Below, piece after piece: positions 34,850-43,630 of a stretch of 64,000 bases of DNA (its first letter is position 1; each line of letters begins with the position of its first letter). The notes below the pieces were generated by a model. That model saw only the letters and a program-made list of their open reading frames with translations, made no database searches and was not told where the DNA came from. The DNA is from Candidatus Methanogranum gryphiswaldense (GTDB lineage: Archaea > Thermoplasmatota > Thermoplasmata > Methanomassiliicoccales > Methanomethylophilaceae): positions 493,093 to 557,092 of the forward strand of contig CP076745.1 in the NCBI GenBank assembly GCA_019262145.1, written 5' to 3'. The translations under genes and the position numbers were made by a program.

Positions 34850-37351
34850 TCACTGGTTCCTTTTTTGGAGGAACTTCGGACCTTTCCAGCTCCAATCTCC
34901 CATGAGGTGCATCAATGCAGGCACCACATAGGGGATTATGACCAGCGAGTCCACCAGTATGGCGAATCCCAGAGCGAATCCGAATTCCTGCAAGAGCGGG
35001 GATGAGGAGACCAACAATGTCAGGAATGTTCCACCCATGATAAGTCCGCAAAGTGTGATGACAGATCCGGATTTTACCAGTGCTGCATCTATCGCATCAT
35101 CATTGGACATTCCCTTCTTCTTGTTCTCTCTTATACGTGTCGTCAGCAGGATATCGTAATCCATTCCGAGTCCTAAACACACCACGAACAGCACTATCGG
35201 GACCACCCATGTTACAGGTATTCCCAAGATCATGGTGAACACTATGTGTGTAAGTGCCACGGTCCATGTTATTCCCATGAGTATGGTGATCAACGAACGC
35301 AGTGGCGTTAGATATGATCCCAACACGAAGAACAACAATACGAAGATCAGTACTATGACGCATATCTTGATCCAATCGAACTGAGAATTGACTGTCTCAG
35401 ATATCTCTCCGAGGGACACTACCGCACCTGCGACCCATGTCTCTGATGTGATATCGCTGTATTCCTCATCGTATGTACCGTGTACCAACGAGTCTATGGC
35501 ATTTATGGAATCCATTGATTCCTGGGACATGGGCTCATCGATCAATATTACAGTAAGTTTAACGTATGTTCCGTCAGTTGATACTGTTCCTCCGACATAG
35601 TTCACAATGTAATCTATGTATGGTGCGACAGTTGATGCACTGGTATTCCATCCCATCTGATCGAATACGGCCGATATGTAGGGTTGGAGCAATTCAGGCA
35701 ATTGTTGCACTGCGAGTTCATTGATGCCCTCTGTGCCATAGTTCGCGGATATGTAGGCGGCGACCATCTCTGGCGTCACATTACCTTCTCCGAGCTGTGC
35801 CACAAGGGCCTCGTAGACCTGTTCGTATACCGCTGCGTATGTCTGGCTGTATATACTCGTCCAAGGAGTGGGGCCTAGTACATAATCGACATTACTTGTG
35901 TCGTTGGCCACAATTCCTTCCGAGATCGTATTCGTCATCTGTAGGTATTCAGTGGCATCGCTCGTCCAAGTAAGCGTATGGTTTGTTGTATCCACCGTTG
36001 CTATTGAACTGTTAAGCTGGATGACAACGTAGGTGGGCATGATCATACCGCCGTCGGTATAATCGATTATTGTGTTGATACCTTCTTTTCCCTCACTGTC
36101 CGGCATGACGCTGATCATATCGAACGAGTCCTCTTCTGTCTCCATGACATAGATGGCAGGTAGGGAGATCAATATCGCAGCGATGACGATCGGTAAAGCA
36201 TGTTTCTTGGATATTCTTGCTGCCTTGGTGAAATGTTTCTTTCCGAAGTTGGCAAATTTACCCCAGATACCTTCCCTTGCCTTTCCACCGGCACTATAGG
36301 ATTCTATCTTGGAAGGCCAGAAGACCTTGTCCCCGATGAGTGCCAGGATAGCAGGTATGAATGTTAGTGCCGCTATCATTGCAAGAACGATACCTAGCGC
36401 TAGTATGATTCCCATGGATCTTATCATTGAGAAGGAGCACAGGCTCATAACACCGAAACCGATGATGACCGCGAGTCCAGACGTGGCAACGGATTCTCCG
36501 GCCCATTTGATGGATTCCGTGAGTGCATCATCTTTCTCTTTTCCTCCCTTACGTTCCTCTCTATATCTCGAGATTATGAATATGGAGTAGTCGCATCCTG
36601 CACCGAGCATGGACACCAGGACTATGGTCGTGGTTATGTAGAATATGTCGAGTACCCCTCCGATAAAGAATACAAGTGCCAGAACAGTACCGTATGCCAT
36701 TCCGACCACTGCCGGAGGTATTATTGCGGTGGTTATAGCGTAGAAGAACAGACCAAGCAGTATGATGATGAGAAGGATCGAGAATGGATCGATCTTTTCG
36801 ACATCGGTCATAGCACCATTCTCAGTATCGTATTCTATAGCATCTGTACCTGTGACATATGTCGTAAGTTCGATACCTGTATCGGTCTTGGCTGAGGAAA
36901 CAAGGTCCCTCATATTCTGGACCTCATTGGACCCCGTGATACCATCGCCATATTGTATGGCGATCATGTAAATACCGCTCTGGGTCTTATCTCCGTCCTT
37001 GTTGTACGAACCTAAAAGTGCCAATGAGGCATCGGTACCGTACGTATTGGTCAATTGGTCGGACAGTCCACCACTATCATAAATGAAATCTGAGATCTCA
37101 GCGAGTTCCTCTGAGGTATCGTATTCGATTACGATTATAGTTCCTGTCGATGTAGTTTCTGCAAATTGGTCCTCTATTATTGATAGCCCCTGATTCGATT
37201 CCGAATCGCTGCTAACCATGGATGTGATGTCGTAATTCAGGACATCCCTGTATTGTACAGCGAAAGGTACCGCGATAAGGAGTGCGACCAGCCAGATGGC
37301 TATGATAGCCTTCGGGTGTTTTATTATGGTCTTTGCCATTTTATCGAACAT
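34850..37351 (-). CDS. MMPL/RND-type membrane exporter 2
   Basis: 833 residues, same architecture as exporter 1: first helix at about 15-33, extracytoplasmic loops at about 35-185 and 425-625, and two five-helix bundles. The motifs LGAGCDYSIFIISRYREER (near 265) and LGLGMDYDILLTTRIREN (near 740) are intact. The ATG is preceded by AGGTGA. Its promoter is bracketed by two near-identical TetR-type operators, and a TetR gene is divergently transcribed from the same region. This is the classic layout of a repressor-controlled efflux pump. The substrate, and therefore the inducer, is unknown. Confidence 0.92.
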   Translation of the reverse strand: MFDKMAKTIIKHPKAIIAIWLVALLIAVPFAVQYRDVLNYDITSMVSSDSESNQGLSIIEDQFAETTSTGTIIVIEYDTSEELAEISDFIYDSGGLSDQLTNTYGTDASLALLGSYNKDGDKTQSGIYMIAIQYGDGITGSNEVQNMRDLVSSAKTDTGIELTTYVTGTDAIEYDTENGAMTDVEKIDPFSILLIIILLGLFFYAITTAIIPPAVVGMAYGTVLALVFFIGGVLDIFYITTTIVLVSMLGAGCDYSIFIISRYREERKGGKEKDDALTESIKWAGESVATSGLAVIIGFGVMSLCSFSMIRSMGIILALGIVLAMIAALTFIPAILALIGDKVFWPSKIESYSAGGKAREGIWGKFANFGKKHFTKAARISKKHALPIVIAAILISLPAIYVMETEEDSFDMISVMPDSEGKEGINTIIDYTDGGMIMPTYVVIQLNSSIATVDTTNHTLTWTSDATEYLQMTNTISEGIVANDTSNVDYVLGPTPWTSIYSQTYAAVYEQVYEALVAQLGEGNVTPEMVAAYISANYGTEGINELAVQQLPELLQPYISAVFDQMGWNTSASTVAPYIDYIVNYVGGTVSTDGTYVKLTVILIDEPMSQESMDSINAIDSLVHGTYDEEYSDITSETWVAGAVVSLGEISETVNSQFDWIKICVIVLIFVLLFFVLGSYLTPLRSLITILMGITWTVALTHIVFTMILGIPVTWVVPIVLFVVCLGLGMDYDILLTTRIRENKKKGMSNDDAIDAALVKSGSVITLCGLIMGGTFLTLLVSSSPLLQEFGFALGFAILVDSLVIIPYVVPALMHLMGDWSWKGPKFLQKRNQ

Positions 37352-37360
37352 GGTTCACCT

Positions 37361-37411
37361 TTGAGCGTGCTCAATTACGATATCGTATATAATTTTATTG
37401 AGCGCGCTCAA
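37361..37411 (-). promoter_or_regulatory. Two TetR-type operators flanking the MMPL 2 TATA box
   Basis: TTGAGCGTGCTCAA (37361-37374) and the perfect palindrome TTGAGCGCGCTCAA (37398-37411) share the half-site TTGAGC/GCTCAA. Between them, on the minus strand, AAAATTATATAC (37386-37397) is the TATA box. The predicted transcript start falls in the first operator. A repressor bound at both sites would block TBP/TFB and RNA polymerase. Confidence 0.75.
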
Positions 37412-37504
37412 TGAATATATGGATGATAAATGCTTTATACAGGTATTTTTTGTCGGGCAATTATTAAATAAGGATGTAAACCATTGATTATTTGTTTAAT
37501 TTAT

Positions 37505-37540
37505 TTGAGCATAATCAAGACATGGGCACCGTTATATAAA
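37505..37540 (+). promoter_or_regulatory. TetR operator-like site and TATA box before the TetR gene
   Basis: TTGAGCATAATCAA (37505-37518) keeps one TTGAGC half-site and a degenerate partner. It lies just upstream of TTATATAAA (37532-37540), which predicts transcription from about 37560, at or next to the TetR start. Weak autorepression is a reasonable inference. Confidence 0.55.
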
Positions 37541-37556
37541 AAAAGAGAAAGATCAT

Positions 37557-38249
37557 ATGGAAATCATGGACGGAGGGGGGATCGGAAGTTCGGTCGTTCG
37601 CGATCTGAGGAACAGACGCGAGGATTCAAGGGACAGGATAATCCGAGCTTCCGCAAGTCTCTTTTTCGAACAAGGTTATGAAAAGACCACCACTCGCCAG
37701 ATAATACAGCGTTCCGGTGTCCTCAATGGAAGTCTATATCATGCGTTCAGGAACAAGGATGAGATCTTCAAAGAGATAGTCATGGAGGCATTGGAAGATG
37801 TCCTTCATGAGTCCGAGGAACAGTTGAAAAGGAATTTCAATCCTCTGGTGGCCATAGTGTATCCGGCGGCCATCGAGCTCTATACAGCATCCAATTCAAA
37901 GAACGTTGCTGATCTTCTCTATCACGCCCATCAGTCTTGGAGTGTGATGAACGGGTTCATCGAGGTCACCCACAAATGGGTATCTGAACAATTGATCAGA
38001 CTCAATATCGATGTGAATCTCGATAACTATGAGAGGAATGTACTTGCATTGATGGGGTGTGTCGGTTCCTATATCGAAGAGTATCATCTTACAGACAACA
38101 ATGTTCCATATAAGGATAATCTAAAGGCCGTGATCATCGTCGTCTGTGCGCTTTTCGGCTTGCAGATATTTGATGTCAACAAGATCGTCAACGAGATATG
38201 CAAACATTTGGAATCCGAGAGGGTATCTGTATTAGGATTGACCATCTGA
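37557..38249 (+). CDS. TetR/AcrR-family repressor
   Basis: 230 residues. The N-terminal DNA-binding domain is canonical: DRIIRASASLFFEQGYEKTTTRQIIQRSGVLNGSLYHAFRNKDEIFKEI, helix-turn-helix at about 45-64. The C-terminal 160 residues are a helical ligand-binding and dimer domain with no recognisable ligand type. The ATG at 37557 is used; an ATG at 37566 is nearer the predicted transcript start. It is divergent from MMPL 2 and shares the operator region, so it most likely represses that exporter and itself. Confidence 0.9.
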   Translation: MEIMDGGGIGSSVVRDLRNRREDSRDRIIRASASLFFEQGYEKTTTRQIIQRSGVLNGSLYHAFRNKDEIFKEIVMEALEDVLHESEEQLKRNFNPLVAIVYPAAIELYTASNSKNVADLLYHAHQSWSVMNGFIEVTHKWVSEQLIRLNIDVNLDNYERNVLALMGCVGSYIEEYHLTDNNVPYKDNLKAVIIVVCALFGLQIFDVNKIVNEICKHLESERVSVLGLTI

Positions 38250-38301
38250 TTCACAACTAATTATAAAAGTGAAGTAAACATACGTTCGCCAAGTGATCTA
38301 C

Positions 38302-39522
38302 ATGGTAGACGAGAAAGCAATTCAGGTTGCGAAAGAGAAGTACGGCGAACTTCTGAAACAGCAATTAGAAAGGGTCGAAAGGCTCAAGAAAGAAGGCGAT
38401 TGGACCGATTATTCCAAACTTGATAAGCTCATCATCGGTGTTTGCGGAGGGGATGGTATAGGTCCCTACATATGTGCATCCGCACAGAAGGTCATGGAAT
38501 TCCTTTTGGCCGATAAGATCAAGTCAGGAAAGGTCGAGATCAGGCAGATCGAAGGACTCACCATCGAGAGACGTGTGGAGGTCATGAAGGCCATCCCTGA
38601 TGATACTCTTGCAGATCTGAAGAAATGTCACGTCATCCTCAAAGGACCAACGACGACACCGAAGAAAGGAGACTCTTGGCCAAACATCGAGAGTGCCAAT
38701 GTCGCTATGAGGAAAGAGTTGGATCTTTTCGCAAATGTCAGACCGGTATCGGTCCCTGAACTTGGTATCAACTGGACATTCTACAGGGAGAACACCGAGG
38801 GAAGCTACGCACTTGGAAGCAATGGAATCAATGTAACCGATGACCTTGCGATGGATTTCTGCGTGGCCACGACACAGGGTACAGAGAGGATCATCCGTGC
38901 CGGTTTCGAGCATGCCAAAAAGACAGGTCAGAATTACGTTTCCGTGGTCACCAAGGCCAATATCATAAAGACCACTGACGGTAAGTTCCTTGCGCTCACG
39001 GAAAAGATAGCGAAGGAATATCCTGGTGTTAAATGGGATGATTGGTTCATCGATATCGCGACCGCAAAGTTGATCGATCCAGCAAGGAGAAGCGACTTCC
39101 GTGTGTTCGTGCTACCCAATCTTTACGGAGATATAATCACCGATGAGGCTGCCCAGATACAGGGCGGTGTTGGAACTGCCGGAAGTGCGAATCTCGGAAA
39201 GAGATACGCAATGTTCGAGGCCATACACGGTTCTGCACCCAGGATGGTCACAGAGGGAAGGGCACAGTATGCTGATCCTTGCAGTATGATCAAAGCAGTG
39301 GCCATGCTTATGGAGCACATCGGAGAGGTAGAGAAAGGCAACAAGCTCAACATGGCGCTAGATGTCTGTGTTCAGTTCGAGAGGAAGCTCGTAATGACTG
39401 GAAGGAGTACAGGTGCCACCGGGGATGAGTTCGCACAGTATGTCATGGATACAATTCAGAGGCGCGACCTTGAAAAGGTCTGGCAAGAATATGTCCATGC
39501 TGCAAAAGCAAAGAATGCTTGA
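38302..39522 (+). CDS. Isocitrate/isopropylmalate/homoisocitrate dehydrogenase-family enzyme
   Basis: 406 residues of the beta-decarboxylating dehydrogenase family. GGDGIGPYI near 45 opens the fold, and the substrate-binding loop reads SANVAMRKELDLFANVRPV (near 135-150) with RENTEGSYA (near 167). The metal-binding DEAAQIQGG and the cofactor loop EAIHGSAPRM follow later. The length suits isocitrate dehydrogenase better than LeuB (about 350), but the YALGSNG substitution after the RENTEG motif is unusual. In methanogens a homoisocitrate dehydrogenase (AksF) works with AksA; which substrate applies is undecided. I start at ATG 38302 rather than GTG 38293. AATTATAAAAG (38259-38269) is the TATA box. 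Confidence 0.85.
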   Translation: MVDEKAIQVAKEKYGELLKQQLERVERLKKEGDWTDYSKLDKLIIGVCGGDGIGPYICASAQKVMEFLLADKIKSGKVEIRQIEGLTIERRVEVMKAIPDDTLADLKKCHVILKGPTTTPKKGDSWPNIESANVAMRKELDLFANVRPVSVPELGINWTFYRENTEGSYALGSNGINVTDDLAMDFCVATTQGTERIIRAGFEHAKKTGQNYVSVVTKANIIKTTDGKFLALTEKIAKEYPGVKWDDWFIDIATAKLIDPARRSDFRVFVLPNLYGDIITDEAAQIQGGVGTAGSANLGKRYAMFEAIHGSAPRMVTEGRAQYADPCSMIKAVAMLMEHIGEVEKGNKLNMALDVCVQFERKLVMTGRSTGATGDEFAQYVMDTIQRRDLEKVWQEYVHAAKAKNA

Positions 39523-39548
39523 TTAAACTCTTTTTTAATCTTTATTTT
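39521..39548 (+). terminator. A/T-rich hairpin terminator
   Basis: GATTAAA / TTTAATC (39521-39540) overlaps the stop codon of the dehydrogenase gene and is followed by TTTATTTTTG. Confidence 0.45.
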
Positions 39549-39562
39549 TGAGACAATATGCA

Positions 39563-42500
39563 TCATGGTGATTGATCATCATCTTGTTCGTCTCTTTTTT
39601 CTATCAAGCGAGGTCTGACATATTTGCGGTATATGATGTAACCAAGGAATATCAGGAAAATAAAGAACAATATCAGTATGATGCGTACGACATTATTACT
39701 CAAATCAATGTCACTATTTGTTGGTGTGTTGCTCAAGAGTTCTATGGTAATGTTGTCCGTCACTGTGATCGTGAAAGTACCTGTAATGACACCGTCGGCA
39801 TCGGTGTCTGTGAAAGTGCCCTGATAGATTATAGTGTTAGTACTGTCGCGTACTGTTATGGTCAGACTCGTGCAATCTGTGGTTGATTCGACGGTAAAGG
39901 ATTCTACTGTTCCCTCGTCCAAGGTGTTTGGGTCTGGAGTAATGGAGACCGAGGACGGGTTTATGTATGATATTTCACATTCTTTGACGCTCGGGTCTTT
40001 GATAATAGTGTATGATACCGTGGTATCGCTTGCAGGCATCGTGAATGTCAAGGAGTTTGATGTTTGTGATAGGACCACTGCACCGTCTGCATTCCATTGT
40101 TCTATTATGTAATGTTGGGAACCGGTTGTGAAATCAATCGTCACCGTATCTCCAACTTGGTATATGCCAGCACCAGAGAATAGACCATATGTGGAGGAGG
40201 ATATTGAAACAGTATAGCTTCTGAGAGTTGAATCGAAAGTGGCAGTATAGGTAATATTGCCAGTTACAGCAGATATGGCAGGCGACCATCCGGAGAACTC
40301 ATAGTAATATGAACTTGTGGCATTTTTCTGTGGTGTTGATCCGCTGTATACAGGAATATTTCCATAATCAACGGAATCTGTTTTTAAAATTGTACCATTA
40401 TAATTTTCCCAAGTCACGATATAAGAATCTAGATCAAGAGTAATATTTTCATTAAATGCATCTCCGCTCACAGATATCGATAATACTGCATTTTGATGAT
40501 AATGTTCGATGTTTGCAACAATGTTTCCAGATGTTCCGTAAGGTACGTTATTAAGAATATATTTTCCCTCAGAATCAGTGATCGCAGTGTACGTATCAGA
40601 TCCAGATGTTAACACAACCGATATTCCAACAGGAGATAATCCGTTACTTATTGTCAATGTTCCAGATATGGAATATAGATTTGGTGACAAATCGTAAGTT
40701 ATGATTGTTATTTCATTTACAATATCTGTTGCATGTATTGTATACACATTGTCGACATTTGTAAGATTTGTATATGTGGTACCACCAATTAGAACGGTTA
40801 CCAAAGGTGTGCTATGGTCGTATCCAGTGTTAGAATTTACTGTGAACGAATAATCGTTTCCATATTGAGCATCAGTTCCAGAGAGATTAATTGTTGTGCC
40901 TGTCCCCTCATTAGTAGTTACTGTGTATTTGTTGGCAGTCCACATGGCATAAAGTGTAAGATTAGATGTTATTGGATCGTTAAAGTTATATACTGTTGAT
41001 AGTGAAGAGTCTGTGAACCATCCAGAAAGACTGTAGCCAGTCATTGTTGATGATGGTAAAGTTGCACAGGTGTTTTCACAGATCAATTGATTTGGTACGC
41101 TACTTCCACCATTGCTGTCAAATGTAACTGTGTAAAGTAGACCGAAATTAAGAATGCTACTTTTGGTTACATCTGAGTCGAATATAGTGGAATTTGCCCA
41201 ACTTGTACTCCAAATTGTGCATTTATTGTTTGTATTTACGTAAAAAGAAGAATCCTCAATATTTGAAGGTTGACTAAAGAATATGACTGAAATGAGTCCG
41301 CTGCAACCGGAGAATGCACTATTGCCTATTGAAGTGACACTAGATGGAATTGTTATTGATGTTAGATTACTGCATAATTGGAATGTATAATCTTCAATAG
41401 ATGTTACGCCAGATGGGATTGTAATAGAAGTTAGTTTACTGCAACTGTAGAATGCACCACTACCTATTGAAGTGACACTAGATGGGATTGTAATAGAAGT
41501 TAGTTTACTGCAACCGTAGAATGCACAAGTGCCTATTGAAGTGACACTAGATGGAATTGTTATTGATGCTAGATTACTGCATAATTGGAATGTATAATCT
41601 TCAATAGATGTTACGCCAGATGGGATTGTAATAGAAGTTAGTTTACTGCAACTGTAGAATGCACAAGTGCCTATTGAAGTGACACTAGATGGAATTGTTA
41701 TTGATGTTAGATTACCACAATAAAAAGCACCGCTTGCTATTGTTTTGACAGTTGAGGGAATTTCAAATGACCCTGATTTGGAAGTAGGGCAATATATTAG
41801 CATTGTTGAATCTTCATTATATAAAATGGATGAAAAACTAGAGCAACGTCCAAATACAGTTTTACCAATAGAAATGTTACTGGAAGGAACTGAGATAGAT
41901 TTAAGGGCTGTGCAATAGTAAAAAGCGCTATCACCAATGGAAGTTACGCTAGTCGGAAGTATAACAGTTTTGAGACTAGTACAATACTGGAATGCATAAT
42001 CACCAATTGAAATAACCCCGTTGCAGATGTATACATCAATTAATGAACTACAACCATTGAAAGCACTGCTTTTTACGTATGTTACATTTGATCCGATAGT
42101 TAGATGTAATAGTCCTGTACACGATTGAAATGCGCTAGATTCAATTGAACCAGATTGAATATCTATTGAAGTTAACCCTCTGCAGGAACTAAATGCAGAA
42201 TTGCCGATATATGTTACACTTGATGGAAAGGTAAATGAGGTAAGTTTGTTACAATTGTTGAAGGCATAATCACCGATATATGTTACACTTGATGGGATGC
42301 CGACAGTTGTTAATCCAGTACAATAGTCGAAAGCATGATTGCCGATAGACGTTACACTTGAAGGAATGCTGACCGTTGTTAGATTATAACAGTAATAAAA
42401 TGCATAATCACCGATATATGTTACACTTGATGGGATGCCGACAGTTGTTAATCCAGTACAATAGTCGAAAGCATGATTGCCGATAGACGTTACACTTGAA

Positions 42501-43165
42501 GGAATGCTGACCGTTGTTAGATTATAACAGTAATAAAATGCATAATTTCCAATTGATTGTACTCCGGTGGGTATCGTTACAGATGTTAGTTTACTACAAC
42601 CACTAAATGCAGAATCTCCGATCGATAATATTCCTGAGGGTAATGTTACAGATGTTAGCACACTACAACCACTAAATGCATAATTTCCAATTGATTGTAC
42701 TCCGGTGGGTATCGTTACAGATGTTAGTTTACTACAACCACTAAATGCATAATTTCCAATTGATTGTACTCCGGTGGGTATCGTTACAGATGCTAGTTTA
42801 CTACAACCACTAAATGCAGAATCTCCGATCGAGATAATTTTCGATCCAATTATCATCGATGTAATTCCTGTGCTACCCTTAAATCCATCTGCATTTATTG
42901 CGACTATGTCATACGTTATACCATTGTTTACAACAGTAGAAGGTATGGTTATTGAGTTATATAGAAAAGATGATGATCTAGAGATACTAACCGTGCCCTT
43001 GGACGTCGATATGTCTTCTGTTTGGACAGTATATTTAAAATAACCATCGGAGCTGTTAAAGGTATTACCAATGGATGCATCAGAATCATCAGATGTGACT
43101 ATTGCTAAGGATGATACAAGGAACGATATCATTAATACCGTAATCAGTAGTTTTTTCCTATTCAT
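39563..43165 (-). CDS. Very large BspA-type LRR / InlB-repeat surface protein
   Basis: 1200 residues. Signal peptide (KKLLITVLMISFLVSSLAIV), a short lead domain, then about 25 LRR_5 repeats of 23 residues (about 75-660; consensus SITIPSSVTSIGNSAFSGCS). An InlB B-repeat (VTFDSNGG, about 675-740) follows, then a carboxypeptidase-regulatory-like domain (near 855, GISVVLTSGSD with SEGKYILNNVPYG), further beta domains, and a C-terminal helix near 1150-1175 with a basic then acidic tail. The LRR DNA is made of near-identical 69-base units in higher-order blocks, so copy number probably varies between strains. The codon third positions are AT-rich compared with the housekeeping genes. Confidence 0.9.
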   Translation of the reverse strand: MNRKKLLITVLMISFLVSSLAIVTSDDSDASIGNTFNSSDGYFKYTVQTEDISTSKGTVSISRSSSFLYNSITIPSTVVNNGITYDIVAINADGFKGSTGITSMIIGSKIISIGDSAFSGCSKLASVTIPTGVQSIGNYAFSGCSKLTSVTIPTGVQSIGNYAFSGCSVLTSVTLPSGILSIGDSAFSGCSKLTSVTIPTGVQSIGNYAFYYCYNLTTVSIPSSVTSIGNHAFDYCTGLTTVGIPSSVTYIGDYAFYYCYNLTTVSIPSSVTSIGNHAFDYCTGLTTVGIPSSVTYIGDYAFNNCNKLTSFTFPSSVTYIGNSAFSSCRGLTSIDIQSGSIESSAFQSCTGLLHLTIGSNVTYVKSSAFNGCSSLIDVYICNGVISIGDYAFQYCTSLKTVILPTSVTSIGDSAFYYCTALKSISVPSSNISIGKTVFGRCSSFSSILYNEDSTMLIYCPTSKSGSFEIPSTVKTIASGAFYCGNLTSITIPSSVTSIGTCAFYSCSKLTSITIPSGVTSIEDYTFQLCSNLASITIPSSVTSIGTCAFYGCSKLTSITIPSSVTSIGSGAFYSCSKLTSITIPSGVTSIEDYTFQLCSNLTSITIPSSVTSIGNSAFSGCSGLISVIFFSQPSNIEDSSFYVNTNNKCTIWSTSWANSTIFDSDVTKSSILNFGLLYTVTFDSNGGSSVPNQLICENTCATLPSSTMTGYSLSGWFTDSSLSTVYNFNDPITSNLTLYAMWTANKYTVTTNEGTGTTINLSGTDAQYGNDYSFTVNSNTGYDHSTPLVTVLIGGTTYTNLTNVDNVYTIHATDIVNEITIITYDLSPNLYSISGTLTISNGLSPVGISVVLTSGSDTYTAITDSEGKYILNNVPYGTSGNIVANIEHYHQNAVLSISVSGDAFNENITLDLDSYIVTWENYNGTILKTDSVDYGNIPVYSGSTPQKNATSSYYYEFSGWSPAISAVTGNITYTATFDSTLRSYTVSISSSTYGLFSGAGIYQVGDTVTIDFTTGSQHYIIEQWNADGAVVLSQTSNSLTFTMPASDTTVSYTIIKDPSVKECEISYINPSSVSITPDPNTLDEGTVESFTVESTTDCTSLTITVRDSTNTIIYQGTFTDTDADGVITGTFTITVTDNITIELLSNTPTNSDIDLSNNVVRIILILFFIFLIFLGYIIYRKYVRPRLIEKRDEQDDDQSP
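41324..41705 (-). repeat. 207-base higher-order tandem repeat inside the LRR gene
   Basis: Blocks of three 69-base LRR units recur with a period of 207 bases. For example, TGCATAATTGGAATGTATAATC begins at 41371 and again at 41578, and the surrounding sequence is nearly identical over about 170 bases. Confidence 0.8.
42264..42543 (-). repeat. 138-base tandem duplication inside the LRR gene
   Basis: Two adjacent 138-base copies, each two LRR units, are identical as far as I can compare; CACCGATATATG begins at 42271 and again at 42409. Such a recent in-frame duplication changes the protein by 46 residues. Confidence 0.85.
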
Positions 43166-43630
43166 ATTGATATATCTATCGATTTTTATTGAATATTTTA
43201 TTTTTTGAGTTCGATTTACAAATCATAAAAATTAGTCGTTATCTAACTAATTTAAAATCATCATCAATTATATTTTTCCCCGATTGGTAACTTCTATTAG
43301 CCTGGGGACGATAGAAGATATATATAAAGTTAGTTTTAGGTTTGTAACGCGATACTTCATTTTTTATATTGGTTATTTTAGCATCATTTTAAGTTATATT
43401 TTGATAAATTGCATTGAATTTTGAATAATATAATCTATGAGTTACAATAAAAAGCAATTTTATTTAGAAATTTTGTAGAGTTTAAAGAAATTTTAAAATT
43501 GAAATATATGATATTATTATATATGATATTCTATACTTTTTTATGGAATAAATCATATTTGTATCTTGTTATAATTGTGGTATTCAGGACGATCTTAATT
43601 CATTACTTTTTGGAATATCTCTCTTTTAGG
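43166..43630. other. 465-base AT-rich intergenic region
   Basis: I see no gene. A self-complementary GATATATATAAAG (43317-43329) could be a TATA box on either strand. On the minus strand it would give the LRR gene a leader of about 130 bases. The rest is A/T homopolymer-rich. Confidence 0.35.

Noticed and set aside
32132-37351. The two MMPL genes as one recently duplicated unit
   Set aside because: The architecture is shared but the sequences differ along their whole length, and each has its own promoter.
41324-42840. CRISPR-like regular repeats
   Set aside because: The period is 69 bases and translates as in-frame 23-residue LRR units without unique spacers.
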